21,320 bases of DNA from Bacteroidales bacterium (GTDB lineage Bacteria; Bacteroidota; Bacteroidia; Bacteroidales; WCHB1-69): assembly GCA_012838875.1 (NCBI GenBank), contig DUOL01000137.1, positions 1-21,320 of the forward strand, written 5' to 3'. The position numbers and the translations under genes are program-made. Position 1 is the first letter of the stretch. Each line of letters begins with the position of its first letter. The notes under the pieces were generated by a model. That model worked only from the letters and a program-made list of their open reading frames with translations, ran no database searches and was not told the DNA's origin. Positions 1 to 7,336 of this stretch are shown piece after piece.

Positions 1-2
1 GC

Positions 3-41
3 GGCGGCAAAAAAGCGAGCTTGTAAGCTCTTTTTGCCGCC
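3..41. repeat. Palindromic core hairpin of the left repeat
   Basis: Outer arms GGCGGCAAAAA (3-13) and TTTTTGCCGCC (31-41) are perfectly complementary. A three-base bulge AGC (14-16) follows, then inner arms GAGCTT (17-22) and AAGCTC (25-30) around a two-base GT turn. That makes 17 base pairs interrupted by one bulge. The same structure is present unchanged at 21037-21075. As RNA it would be a stable hairpin; as DNA it could extrude as a cruciform. The central A/T-tract stem is not at an RNA 3' end, so I do not call it a terminator. Confidence 0.8.
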
Positions 42-78
42 TTGCGACCCCACGGCTTGTGCCCGCGGACTTGTAACC

Positions 79-117
79 GGGCGCCGACCCGTGAGCGCTA
101 GCGAACGGGGCACGCCC
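79..117 (+). repeat. Second hairpin module of the left repeat, with tandem G-A mismatches
   Basis: An outer stem GGGCG (79-83) pairs with CGCCC (113-117). Inside it, CCCGT (88-92) pairs with ACGGG (105-109). Next come GA (93-94) opposite GA (103-104), which would form tandem G-A/A-G mismatches, then GC (95-96) with GC (101-102), and an apical GCTA loop (97-100). The right copy has CCCC/GGGG in the inner stem and a GTA loop but keeps the GA/GA and GC/GC layers. The stem has therefore changed on both sides while the architecture is preserved. Confidence 0.65.
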
Positions 118-182
118 TAATAAAAATTAAAAACTACTTGATTATAAAATATTTTTAGCGTACTAAAAGCACTAAACGAAAA

Positions 183-938
183 TTATTTAGGGAGGAATTT
201 CTCCCAAATTTTCCAGCTCTCATCGGCCTGATAATGAAGCATTTCCAAACCGTTTTTAATGGTAGCGCCTCGTTTTTTCCCCTCTTTTAAAAAAAGAGTT
301 TCCTGCGGGTTGTAAATTAAATCGAAAAGTAGATGCTGCGAGCTTATCGCTTCGTAGGGAATATTCGGTTTCTGATTTTGCAAATCGCCCATTCCCAGCG
401 GCGTCGCATTGATAAGTAACGTGGAATTAGCTACTATTGCTTGAGTTAACTCATTATATGTGAGATGATTATGGTTTTTGTTTCGTGAGACAAATCGGTA
501 GGCAATGTTTTTTTTCTTCAATACGTATGCCACCGCACGCGCCGCCCCGCCCGTGCCAAAGATTAAAGCCTGCCGATGCAATTCCCCACAATTCTCATAG
601 CTCTTTTTAAAACCGATAACGTCACTATTAAAACCGTGTAATTTAATACCTTTTTCCTCTCTTTGTACCAAAATAGTGTTGACAGCACCAATCTCTTGGG
701 TGGTTTCGTCTATGATATCAAGAAACGGCAAAACGGAATTTTTATAAGGATAAGTTACATTTAATCCCTGTAAAAACGGATAATTGTGAATAATAGAGGG
801 TAGTAATTCAATGTCTTTGATGTCAAATAAATGATATTCAACATCTTGAATGTTTTCTTGTTTAAATTTTTGCGAAAAATAACTTTGTGAAAAGGAGTGA
901 GAAAGCGGGTGTCCGATTAAACCGTATTCTCGTTTCAT
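183..938 (-). CDS. aroE: Shikimate dehydrogenase
   Basis: This 251-residue protein reduces 3-dehydroshikimate to shikimate with NADPH, a cytoplasmic step of chorismate and aromatic amino acid synthesis. The N-terminal substrate domain shows the SxS motif (S13, S15), catalytic Lys66 in NVTYPYK, and Asn104/Asp106 in GFNSD. The Rossmann domain has the GTGGAA dinucleotide loop at 128-133, followed by SRNK (151-154), as expected for NADP binding, then NATPLGM at 177-183. Gln237 in GLEMLHYQA completes the site. The length is slightly short of the E. coli enzyme but all key residues are present. Its ATG overlaps the stop of the upstream DUF368 gene in an ATGA, so the two are probably translationally coupled. 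A weak hairpin downstream (154-176) is not a convincing terminator. Confidence 0.95.
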   Translation of the reverse strand: MKREYGLIGHPLSHSFSQSYFSQKFKQENIQDVEYHLFDIKDIELLPSIIHNYPFLQGLNVTYPYKNSVLPFLDIIDETTQEIGAVNTILVQREEKGIKLHGFNSDVIGFKKSYENCGELHRQALIFGTGGAARAVAYVLKKKNIAYRFVSRNKNHNHLTYNELTQAIVANSTLLINATPLGMGDLQNQKPNIPYEAISSQHLLFDLIYNPQETLFLKEGKKRGATIKNGLEMLHYQADESWKIWEKFLPK

Positions 939-1882
939 TCTTCGACTGCCTTTTCTTTATTTTGTATTCTTTCCGCAACGTACTCAATAGCAAAAATAAT
1001 CACAAAACCTATGATGATGAGCGTAACAGCTTTGGCAATTTGAGGACTGTTGCCGGTGATTTGTTCAAAAGAAAAAGGGGAGAGGTTTCTTTCGGTTAAC
1101 GGCACCAATTTGCCATCGTCATCAGTATAAGTAGTAAGAACCTCTTTCCAGGGCCATATTTTATTGAGCGAGCCGAACATAAAACCGGTTAAGGAGGCAA
1201 GTGTTATCATTTTGAAATGTTTAAAAAGCCAAGAGAGAACGTTGGAGAATGCGATAATTCCAATTCCAGCCCCTAAAAGGAAAACGAGGATAACGACAAT
1301 ATCAAAGCTAATTAAGGCTTTGAGCATGTAAACGTAACTACCTAAGAGGACGAGGATAAAGCTACCGGAAATTCCGGGCAAAATCATAGCACAAATAGCA
1401 ATTGCTCCGCAAAGAAAAATGTACCACAATTCTCCTTGACCACTCAGGGGTTGATTTTCGGGAGAGGTGATGAAAAATGACAAAACCGTGAAAATAAGAA
1501 AGGCGATTACGGTTTTTACGTTCCACTTAACCGTTTTTCCAATATAAACAGTGGAGGCAATAATAAGACCAAAGAAAAATGACCAAACTAAGATAGGCTG
1601 ATGTTCAAGAAGATAGGTTAATAACTTGGCGAAACTAAAAAAACTTGTACCGATACCTGCAATTAAGCAAACTAAAAAAGTTCCGTCAATATGTTGCCAA
1701 AATCGTCTGAATTTTCCTGTAAAAAAGAGTTTAATAGCTTGTAAATTAAAACTTTTTATGGCATTTATCAGTCTTTCATAAATACCTGTAATAAAAGCAA
1801 TCGTACCGCCGGAAACACCCGGTATTACATCCGCTGCCCCCATGGCGAGACCTTTTAAATAAATCAAAATCCACTTTTTCAT
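935..1882 (-). CDS. DUF368 family polytopic membrane protein, probable polyprenyl-phosphate transporter (PopT-like)
   Basis: This 315-residue inner-membrane protein has many hydrophobic segments. The DUF368 signature appears at the N-terminus as GAADVIPGVSGGT (about 15-27) and again mid-protein as ILPGISGSF (about 168-176). The paired PG(V/I)SG motifs suggest an internal two-fold repeat of the transport core. DUF368 proteins (PopT) have been shown in other bacteria to recycle undecaprenyl phosphate across the cytoplasmic membrane for peptidoglycan and surface-polymer synthesis. That role here is inferred from family membership. The gene has its own -7 element (1912-1919) and is the first gene of a two-gene unit with aroE, sharing an ATGA overlap at 935-938. 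The carrier lipid's synthase, uppS, is also in this window but in a different operon. Confidence 0.85.
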   Translation of the reverse strand: MKKWILIYLKGLAMGAADVIPGVSGGTIAFITGIYERLINAIKSFNLQAIKLFFTGKFRRFWQHIDGTFLVCLIAGIGTSFFSFAKLLTYLLEHQPILVWSFFFGLIIASTVYIGKTVKWNVKTVIAFLIFTVLSFFITSPENQPLSGQGELWYIFLCGAIAICAMILPGISGSFILVLLGSYVYMLKALISFDIVVILVFLLGAGIGIIAFSNVLSWLFKHFKMITLASLTGFMFGSLNKIWPWKEVLTTYTDDDGKLVPLTERNLSPFSFEQITGNSPQIAKAVTLIIIGFVIIFAIEYVAERIQNKEKAVEE

Positions 1883-1911
1883 TCTTGTTACAGATTTGGT
1901 TATAAAAAGTG

Positions 1912-1919
1912 CAAAAATA
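1912..1919 (-). promoter_or_regulatory. Bacteroidota -7 promoter element for the DUF368-aroE operon
   Basis: Read on the minus strand this is TATTTTTG, matching the TAnnTTTG -7 consensus of Bacteroidota primary sigma factors. It lies 29 bases before the DUF368 start codon in an 80-base gap. I see no TTTG at a good -33 spacing. Confidence 0.5.
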
Positions 1920-1962
1920 CAACTTTTTTAAAGATACTTAATAAAGCGCAAAGAAGAAAATG

Positions 1963-4900
1963 CTACAGATAGATAATCTGTCCGGACACGTTTTCATAGC
2001 CCATCTCCCTCAGCAGTTGACAATAGCTGTCAAGCTGTTGCTGATAGACGGGCAGTTCTTTCCCTGTTTTGTAATCGAATACTTTGACCTCATTTTCAAG
2101 AAATACAATTCGGTCGGGACGTTTTAATTCTCCGTGTGCATTAGTGATTGTCATTTCGTTGTATGCTCGTATTGATTTATCGTTTGAAAAATAGGGAGCT
2201 AAATTCTTATCGTTTACTATTTTTAGTAATGCTTTTTTAATAGCGGGAATGTAGATTTTATCTTCTGCTGAAAAATCTATCTTCTCAATCTCTTCTGCTG
2301 TTTGCGGAAATGTTTGTAATTGTGAAAGATAATTGTGTACATAAATTCCCATTTCCTGTTCTTCACTCAATGTGACAGCTGAAGTTGTAATCAATTGATT
2401 AAAATTAAATTGAGTAAAAGAGAGTGAAAATAGAGTAGGGTCATCTGTTTTATAATCTTCTGCGATTTTCTCATTCTTAAAATCCTTATTTCCAAACCAA
2501 TATTTATTTTTCTCTTCATCAAAAATAAAGTTGGAATTTTCAGTTTCATGATTAATAAAGAGATGTAAAAATTTAGCATAATTACCTCTACTCTCTTCCT
2601 TATCCCCTGTAATAATGTACAACCCTTTTTTCGCACGGGTGTGGGCTACGTAAAGAATGTTGAGTTGGTCTATTGCCGAGATTTCCATCTCTTCATTATA
2701 TTTTTCTTCAAATTTTGTATCTTCAAGTTGCTTGGTGCAATTTATAAGATAGTATGGAAATACAGATTCTTCATCTTCATTTTTATACCAAAAAGAGCTT
2801 TGTGTGGCTTGTGCTTTGTAACTTTGGATTGGTAAAATTACAATAGGATATTCCAAGCCTTTTGCTTTATGAATGGAACTGACAGTAACCGCATTCATTC
2901 CTTCGGCTGAGGAGAGCGATAAATTACCTTTTTCTTCTTCCCACCAATGCAAAAGTTGAAACAACTCTTTTCCTTTATTATTTTCAAATTGGAAAATAGT
3001 TTCTAAAAATTCTGCTATATAGGCATCAGCTTGTGAAAAATTAAAAATTCTACAAATTTCTGATACTAAGGAGTATAGTGGGAGTTTTATTAAAGATTTC
3101 GGGTTGAAGTTAATCCCCTGTTTTTTGAAAGTTTCTAATAAAAAATTATAGGAATCTTCCCAAGCAGCAGGGGGAATATTGCTGATGTCCTGTCGTAATA
3201 AATGTTGAATAATAAATAAAATTGCAATTTTATTTTCACGATTTGCAAGAATTTGTAAGGTGGAAATAACAACATTCACCTTATCTGACGATGCCAATAA
3301 GAGTGAGTCGGCAGAAATAACGGGAATGCTTTTTTTTGTGAGTAGTTGCCCTAATTGACTTCCTAAATCATTTCCTCGTGTTAAAATCGCTATCTCCTTA
3401 TATGAGAACCCTTTACTGATGGCATCATCAACAGCTTCACGGACTTTTTTGTTTAAATACTCTTCTTCCTCCGTTTTAAATTGAATGGAAACAAATCCCG
3501 TGCCGGATTCATTTCCAATCTTTTGCTCAACGGCACGGTAATACTCCTCTGCTAAAGGAAACTTTACTTTTTCATCTTCTTGTAGTGATTTTAGAAAAAG
3601 AAAAAAACGATTGTTGAAGTCTACAACATATTTATATGACCTATAATTAGTGTCAAGTGTTTGTAAATCATACTGTTCGCAATTTTTGTCGTTCGGGTTA
3701 ATGATTTTTTTATATCCGTCCGCGGTAGACAACTCTTTAAATAGAGAAGCGTCCCCGTTACGAAAGCGATAAATTGCTTGTTTCATATCTCCGAAAAGAA
3801 TCACTTTTCCTGTTTCGTCAGGAAATGGATAATAGTGTTGAGAGAGTGCATTTTTTAAGAGTGGTAATAGGTTTTCCCATTGCATTTTGGAAGTGTCCTG
3901 AAACTCATCAATGAAAAAATAACCATATCTATTTCCCAATTTTTCAAATATATAAGGGGTCTCTTCATCTTTAATATTATCAAAGATTTTAGCATTTGTT
4001 TCGCTGAGATAAAAAAGGTTATCGCGCATCTTAATCTCGTCCATTATCTTTTTTAAGTCAACAAGGAGAAGTAACAATTTTAAATTTTTTGAAATGTTAA
4101 GTTGCGAGTTGAGTTTGTTGCTTTCTTCAATGATAGTATAAACGAGTGAAGATAATTTCTCAAAATCCCCACTTTGAACGTCCATGCCATTTTTTGTAAA
4201 AGCGCCTTTTTCTTCAATTGCTTTAGTTATATTAGCTCCAACTTTTACATTCTTTCCATCCGAAGCTATGATTTTTTCAAACCAACCAAATATACCATTT
4301 TTGCCATAATGAAAATCGTTACTTTGGTCGGATAAATTTTTAATACAGCGATTCCCCTCTTCGGCTAAATGTAAAATGTTATTTTTAATTTCGTTAATTG
4401 TTGCAAACAATTTTTTGCTTTCCTCATGCAATTCGCTTGCAGAAACATCTTCAAAGGCTTTGAGTGGCTGGTAAGCTCTTTCATTATAAATAATCGGTAG
4501 GAAGTTGAGTAGCTCTTTCTCTACATTCCAGTTGCCTGTCTCTTCCATTTTTATTTTAACAACTTCCAATACTCTGTCTGACAATTCTTTATTCTCACTT
4601 GAAATGCGATTTAGCAATGTGTCAATAGCTTGAGTGTAGAACTCATCTAATTGAATTTTGATATTAAAATTGAGGTTTAATCCGAGGTCAAGGGCAAAAG
4701 AGCGGATAATACGTTGGAAAAAGCTGTCAATTGTGCTAATGGAAAAGTTGGCATAGTCGTATAAAATATTTTCTAAGAGCAGATTAGCCTTCTTTTCAAT
4801 TTCTGCGTTGTTTAGTTGAAGGTTGTTCTTAATTTTGTCAAAAATTGCTTTTTGCGAGCCGTTAAACTGTTCATATTTTTGGAAGGCGAAGACGGTAAGC

Positions 4901-5064
4901 GTTTCGACTATTCGCTGTTTCATCTCGGCAGTTGCATTATTGGTAAATGTAATAGCCAAAATGTTTCGATATTTCTCAATATCGCGAAAACAAAGCGTGA
5001 GATATTCAATAACTAAGTGGGTCGTTTTCCCGGACCCTGCCGATGCATTATAAAGCGTAAACAT
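1963..5064 (-). CDS. AddA/RecB-like UvrD-family ATP-dependent helicase-nuclease
   Basis: This 1033-residue superfamily 1 helicase is fused to a C-terminal nuclease, for DNA double-strand-break end resection and recombination in the cytoplasm. Motif I (Walker A) is at the extreme N-terminus, NASAGSGKT (6-14). Motif Ia is TFTNNATAEM (about 40-49), motif II IDEFQDT (about 385-391), motif III GDMKQAIYRFR (about 426), motif V IHKAKGLEYP (about 735) and motif VI LYVAHTRAKKGL (about 806). The C-terminus carries the PD-(D/E)XK signature RPDRI...FDYKTG...QLDSY (about 982-1012), as in AddA and RecB. A Walker A so close to the first Met supports this start. An AddB-type partner is usually encoded nearby in Bacteroidota but is absent from this window. 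A -7 element sits only 4 bases before the ATG, implying a leaderless mRNA. Confidence 0.9.
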   Translation of the reverse strand: MFTLYNASAGSGKTTHLVIEYLTLCFRDIEKYRNILAITFTNNATAEMKQRIVETLTVFAFQKYEQFNGSQKAIFDKIKNNLQLNNAEIEKKANLLLENILYDYANFSISTIDSFFQRIIRSFALDLGLNLNFNIKIQLDEFYTQAIDTLLNRISSENKELSDRVLEVVKIKMEETGNWNVEKELLNFLPIIYNERAYQPLKAFEDVSASELHEESKKLFATINEIKNNILHLAEEGNRCIKNLSDQSNDFHYGKNGIFGWFEKIIASDGKNVKVGANITKAIEEKGAFTKNGMDVQSGDFEKLSSLVYTIIEESNKLNSQLNISKNLKLLLLLVDLKKIMDEIKMRDNLFYLSETNAKIFDNIKDEETPYIFEKLGNRYGYFFIDEFQDTSKMQWENLLPLLKNALSQHYYPFPDETGKVILFGDMKQAIYRFRNGDASLFKELSTADGYKKIINPNDKNCEQYDLQTLDTNYRSYKYVVDFNNRFFLFLKSLQEDEKVKFPLAEEYYRAVEQKIGNESGTGFVSIQFKTEEEEYLNKKVREAVDDAISKGFSYKEIAILTRGNDLGSQLGQLLTKKSIPVISADSLLLASSDKVNVVISTLQILANRENKIAILFIIQHLLRQDISNIPPAAWEDSYNFLLETFKKQGINFNPKSLIKLPLYSLVSEICRIFNFSQADAYIAEFLETIFQFENNKGKELFQLLHWWEEEKGNLSLSSAEGMNAVTVSSIHKAKGLEYPIVILPIQSYKAQATQSSFWYKNEDEESVFPYYLINCTKQLEDTKFEEKYNEEMEISAIDQLNILYVAHTRAKKGLYIITGDKEESRGNYAKFLHLFINHETENSNFIFDEEKNKYWFGNKDFKNEKIAEDYKTDDPTLFSLSFTQFNFNQLITTSAVTLSEEQEMGIYVHNYLSQLQTFPQTAEEIEKIDFSAEDKIYIPAIKKALLKIVNDKNLAPYFSNDKSIRAYNEMTITNAHGELKRPDRIVFLENEVKVFDYKTGKELPVYQQQLDSYCQLLREMGYENVSGQIIYL

Positions 5065-5068
5065 AGTG

Positions 5069-5076
5069 CAAAGATA
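5069..5076 (-). promoter_or_regulatory. -7 promoter element abutting the helicase start codon
   Basis: Read on the minus strand this is TATCTTTG, followed by CACT and then the ATG at 5064. If initiation occurs a few bases after the element, as usual for this motif, the transcript starts within about one base of the ATG. The same octamer precedes the tRNA-Ser and lon. Confidence 0.5.
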
Positions 5077-5190
5077 TAAAATTATTCATTTTTTTATCCT
5101 TTTCTCGGTTATTGATTTTACGATTTTTTTATGGATAGTTTCAACTTATACGACGGTTCACTTTGACATTCAATCGGGTGAAACTATTTT

Positions 5191-5233
5191 TAAAAAAAGC
5201 CTTTGTATAGATGATTGACTATCAAGGCTTTTT
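5191..5233 (-). terminator. Rho-independent terminator after tRNA-Ser
   Basis: On the minus strand AAAAAGCCTT (rc of 5224-5233) pairs with AAGGCTTTTT (rc of 5194-5203), and the second arm runs into a T tract (TTTTTTTA). An additional ATAG/CTAT pairing is possible in the loop. It begins 10 bases past the tRNA 3' end and lies upstream of the helicase promoter, insulating the two units. Confidence 0.75.
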
Positions 5234-5243
5234 GAGTTATTTG

Positions 5244-5328
5244 CGGAGAGTGAGGGATTCGAACCCCCGGAGGTGTTACCCTCAACGGTTTTCAAGACCG
5301 CCGCAATCGACCGCTCTGCCAACTCTCC
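5244..5328 (-). tRNA. tRNA-Ser (anticodon UGA)
   Basis: The 85-base gene folds as a class II tRNA. The acceptor stem GGAGAGT pairs with ACTCTCC, followed by discriminator G, as expected for serine. The anticodon arm CGGT-CTTGAAA-ACCG has loop CT-TGA-AA, giving anticodon TGA (5'-UGA-3'). A long variable arm GAGGGTAACACCTC follows, then the T-arm containing GGTTCGAATCC. The 3' CCA is not encoded and must be added. A TATCTTTG element lies immediately upstream and a terminator downstream, so it appears to be a single-gene unit. It reads UCN serine codons, mainly UCA and UCG. Confidence 0.97.
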
Positions 5329-5332
5329 GCCG

Positions 5333-5340
5333 CAAAGATA
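5333..5340 (-). promoter_or_regulatory. -7 promoter element of tRNA-Ser
   Basis: On the minus strand this is TATCTTTG, then CGGC, then the first base of the mature tRNA at 5328. Only 4 bases separate the element from the mature 5' end, leaving room for almost no 5' leader. Confidence 0.5.
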
Positions 5341-5408
5341 CAAAAAAAGCAATTCTACCTTTTAAAAAAATAAAATTAAAATAATTAGGTCATAATCAAT
5401 AAATTTCA

Positions 5409-5416
5409 TATTTTTG
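5409..5416 (+). promoter_or_regulatory. -7 promoter element of the pseudouridine synthase operon
   Basis: TATTTTTG matches TAnnTTTG and ends 26 bases before the ATG at 5443. This is the same spacing class as the elements before DUF368, lon, the DUF6089 gene and ricT. Confidence 0.5.
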
Positions 5417-5442
5417 TCCCATCAAAAATTGGCTATTTTACT

Positions 5443-6507
5443 ATGGAAGAGAACTCGCTTTTTGAAGAAAAAGAGGATTTATACGAACATTTTAACTTTA
5501 AAGTTGATAAAGGTACGGATTTAGTAAGAATAGATAAGTATTTGCTAAATTTGATTCCTAATACTTCGCGGAATAAAATCCAGCAAGCCGCAAAAGCTGA
5601 GTGTGTTATAGTTAACGGGAAGCCTGTTAAACAGAATTATCGTGTCAAGCCGTTTGATGTTATCTCAATTTTGATGCCGTACCCGCCGCGAGAAATTGAA
5701 ATTATTCCCGAAAATATTCCGCTTGACATTGTTTATGAAGATGATGATATTATCATAATTAATAAAAATGCAGGGTTAGTCGTACACCCCGGCTACGGGA
5801 ATTATACGGGGACTTTAGTGAATGCACTTACTTATTACTTTTTAAATAAAATAGATAATCAAGGAAATCCGATTAATCCTCTATTAGTGCATAGAATTGA
5901 CAAAGATACCTCGGGACTGCTGATGGTTGCCAAAAGTGAATATGCGCAAATTAAATTAGCCAATGATTTTTATCATCATACCATTCATCGTAAATATTAC
6001 GCTTTGGTGTGGGGAGATTTCAAAGAAGACGAAGGGACTGTTACCGCTCATATCGGTCGAAATCCTAAGGATAGGTTGGTTATGACCGTCTTTCCTGACG
6101 GCGAGAGCGGAAAGCATGCCGTTACACATTATAAAGTGGTGGAACGTTTTGGCTATGTTACTCTTATCGAATGTCAACTGGAAACGGGGCGTACTCACCA
6201 AATTCGAGTGCATTTAAAGTCTATAAGACATCCGCTTTTTAATGATGCTACATACGGCGGTGACAGAATTCTAAAAGGAACTACCTTTACCAAATATAGA
6301 CAGTTTATTCAAAATTGCTTTAAATTGCTTCCACGGCAGGCTTTACACGCTAAATCACTCGGATTTACTCATCCAATAACCGGTAAGCAGTTGTTTTTTG
6401 ATTCACCATTGCCGAAAGATATGCAAGCAGTGATTGATAAATGGAGAAATTATTCGCAACATAAAAAATATGAAGAAGAGGATGTTATAGATGTTGATTT
6501 AAAATAA
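5443..6507 (+). CDS. rluD: RluA/RluD family 23S rRNA pseudouridine synthase
   Basis: This 354-residue enzyme isomerises uridine to pseudouridine in RNA. In the RluD type, the targets are helix 69 uridines of 23S rRNA. An S4 RNA-binding domain occupies about residues 25-85 (RIDKYL...SRNKIQQAA...VIVNGKPV). The catalytic domain contains HRIDKDTSGLLMVAK with catalytic Asp153, then the conserved GRTHQIRVH segment and HPLFNDATYGG. The S4 domain and overall length favour the RluD/RluC type over RluA. Bacteroidota have several paralogs, so the exact site is not fixed by the sequence. It has its own upstream -7 element and is followed 21 bases later by the IPExxxVDY-like gene, probably in one transcript. 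Confidence 0.88.
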   Translation: MEENSLFEEKEDLYEHFNFKVDKGTDLVRIDKYLLNLIPNTSRNKIQQAAKAECVIVNGKPVKQNYRVKPFDVISILMPYPPREIEIIPENIPLDIVYEDDDIIIINKNAGLVVHPGYGNYTGTLVNALTYYFLNKIDNQGNPINPLLVHRIDKDTSGLLMVAKSEYAQIKLANDFYHHTIHRKYYALVWGDFKEDEGTVTAHIGRNPKDRLVMTVFPDGESGKHAVTHYKVVERFGYVTLIECQLETGRTHQIRVHLKSIRHPLFNDATYGGDRILKGTTFTKYRQFIQNCFKLLPRQALHAKSLGFTHPITGKQLFFDSPLPKDMQAVIDKWRNYSQHKKYEEEDVIDVDLK

Positions 6508-6528
6508 ATAAAGAACGGGATTTATAAA

Positions 6529-7251
6529 ATGGCAATTGGAAAGAGAGAAAAGATTTTTTTAGACGATTTTTTCGGTATAACTACGGACTACTATCTTTTC
6601 GCAGTTAAAACAGTTTTTTCTTTATTTCGATTTGCGGCTAAATTGGAACATCTTTTTTCTACTAATTTTTACTATTTAGGGGAGACTTTTCTTAAAGAAA
6701 AACCCGATTTAAAATTTGCCATGTTGGGTTCGCAGATATGTAAAGAGGAAGAGGTTAATGCCGTCATTATTGAAAATAAAACGTCTCAATTTGACCTGTT
6801 TAATATCTATAAGACGGAAAAGGAGTTGCCGTTTTCTACGTTGCCCTTGTTTCAGGACGATTTCTATATTTTTAATAATGACGGACTTAAGTTTTATAAA
6901 TGGGAGTTTCAGAATATTGATTATCTCCTTTTAATTTATACTAAAAAAGAGCGTGAGGTTGAGCATGTTTTTAAGCAGTTGGAGAGTTTGTCGCGCATCA
7001 AGACCACTAATGTCTCTGCAATAATCAATGATTTTAAGAGGAGAACGGATGAAATTACCTTTTTACAGCAACTTTTTTGCGAAGCAGAGGTGCGAAACTC
7101 GCAATTTAGGTATGAGCAGAAACGGAACCGTTTAACGGGGAGAACGGAAATTCCGAAGCAGAATCTCTGCTATGCCGAGAGATATGAGTTATTGAGCAAA
7201 GTTGCCATTGATAATCTCGATATTGAAGTTGATGATAATGTTGAGAGTTAG
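6529..7251 (+). CDS. Hypothetical protein, divergent IPExxxVDY-family-like
   Basis: This 240-residue soluble protein has no signal peptide or membrane segment. The opening KIFLDDFF, a YLFAVKT...LFRFAAKLEHLF segment and a later NIDYLLLIY followed by EVEHVFKQLESLSRIKTTNVSAI follow, from memory, the layout of the Bacteroidota IPExxxVDY family (LDDF start, then VDYFL, then a short alpha/beta tail). The name-giving IPE is replaced by KWE (IPExxxVDY becomes KWEFQNIDY). A C-terminal extension of roughly 65-70 residues, rich in Arg, Glu and Gln, goes beyond the usual family length. No catalytic motif is visible and the function is unknown. Placement 21 bases after the pseudouridine synthase hints at co-transcription. 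A small hairpin follows directly after the stop. Confidence 0.7.
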   Translation: MAIGKREKIFLDDFFGITTDYYLFAVKTVFSLFRFAAKLEHLFSTNFYYLGETFLKEKPDLKFAMLGSQICKEEEVNAVIIENKTSQFDLFNIYKTEKELPFSTLPLFQDDFYIFNNDGLKFYKWEFQNIDYLLLIYTKKEREVEHVFKQLESLSRIKTTNVSAIINDFKRRTDEITFLQQLFCEAEVRNSQFRYEQKRNRLTGRTEIPKQNLCYAERYELLSKVAIDNLDIEVDDNVES

Positions 7252-7272
7252 AACATTAGCTTATAATGTTTT
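7252..7272 (+). terminator. Weak candidate terminator after the 240-residue gene
   Basis: AACATTA (7252-7258) and TAATGTT (7264-7270) form a 7-pair AT-only stem with a five-base loop starting right after the stop codon, followed by TT and, further on, a T7 tract at 7282-7288. It lies between convergent genes, where a terminator is expected, but the stem is weak. Confidence 0.3.
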
Positions 7273-7336
7273 AAATCTCTATTTTTTTCATTGTAAGATA
7301 GTTTACTCCTCTAAAGTATAAGTCAGGAGCATTGAA

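Larger units (their letters stand above)
1..120 (+). repeat. GC-rich structured intergenic repeat, left copy
   Basis: This block is much richer in G+C than the surrounding DNA and is almost identical to the reverse complement of 20962-21077. Bases 1-46 match perfectly, base 47 differs (A here, T there), and 48-71 match again. Differences then cluster around 72-75 and in the hairpin at 88-109. The block ends at an AT-rich tract (TAATAAAAATT) in both copies. It contains two separate hairpin modules, described at 3-41 and 79-117. It encodes no plausible protein. I infer a dispersed, structured intergenic element such as a REP/BIME-like or MITE-like repeat. The window begins at the edge of the central palindrome, so the outer part of this copy is not visible. 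Confidence 0.85.

Noticed and set aside
154..176. Hairpin TTTAG...CTAAA downstream of aroE as a terminator
   Set aside because: The stem is five AT-rich pairs plus a mismatch, and the following tract is mixed A/T rather than a T run. It is too weak to call.
2391..2835. Small frames inside the helicase gene on both strands
   Set aside because: They lie within an intact, motif-complete coding region and have no family features.
5170..5352. 60-residue minus-strand reading frame
   Set aside because: It runs across the tRNA-Ser gene and its terminator; it is a by-product of those sequences.
7304..7328. ACTCCT...AGGAG inverted repeat as the lon terminator
   Set aside because: The stem is short with a long loop and no T tract follows on the minus strand.
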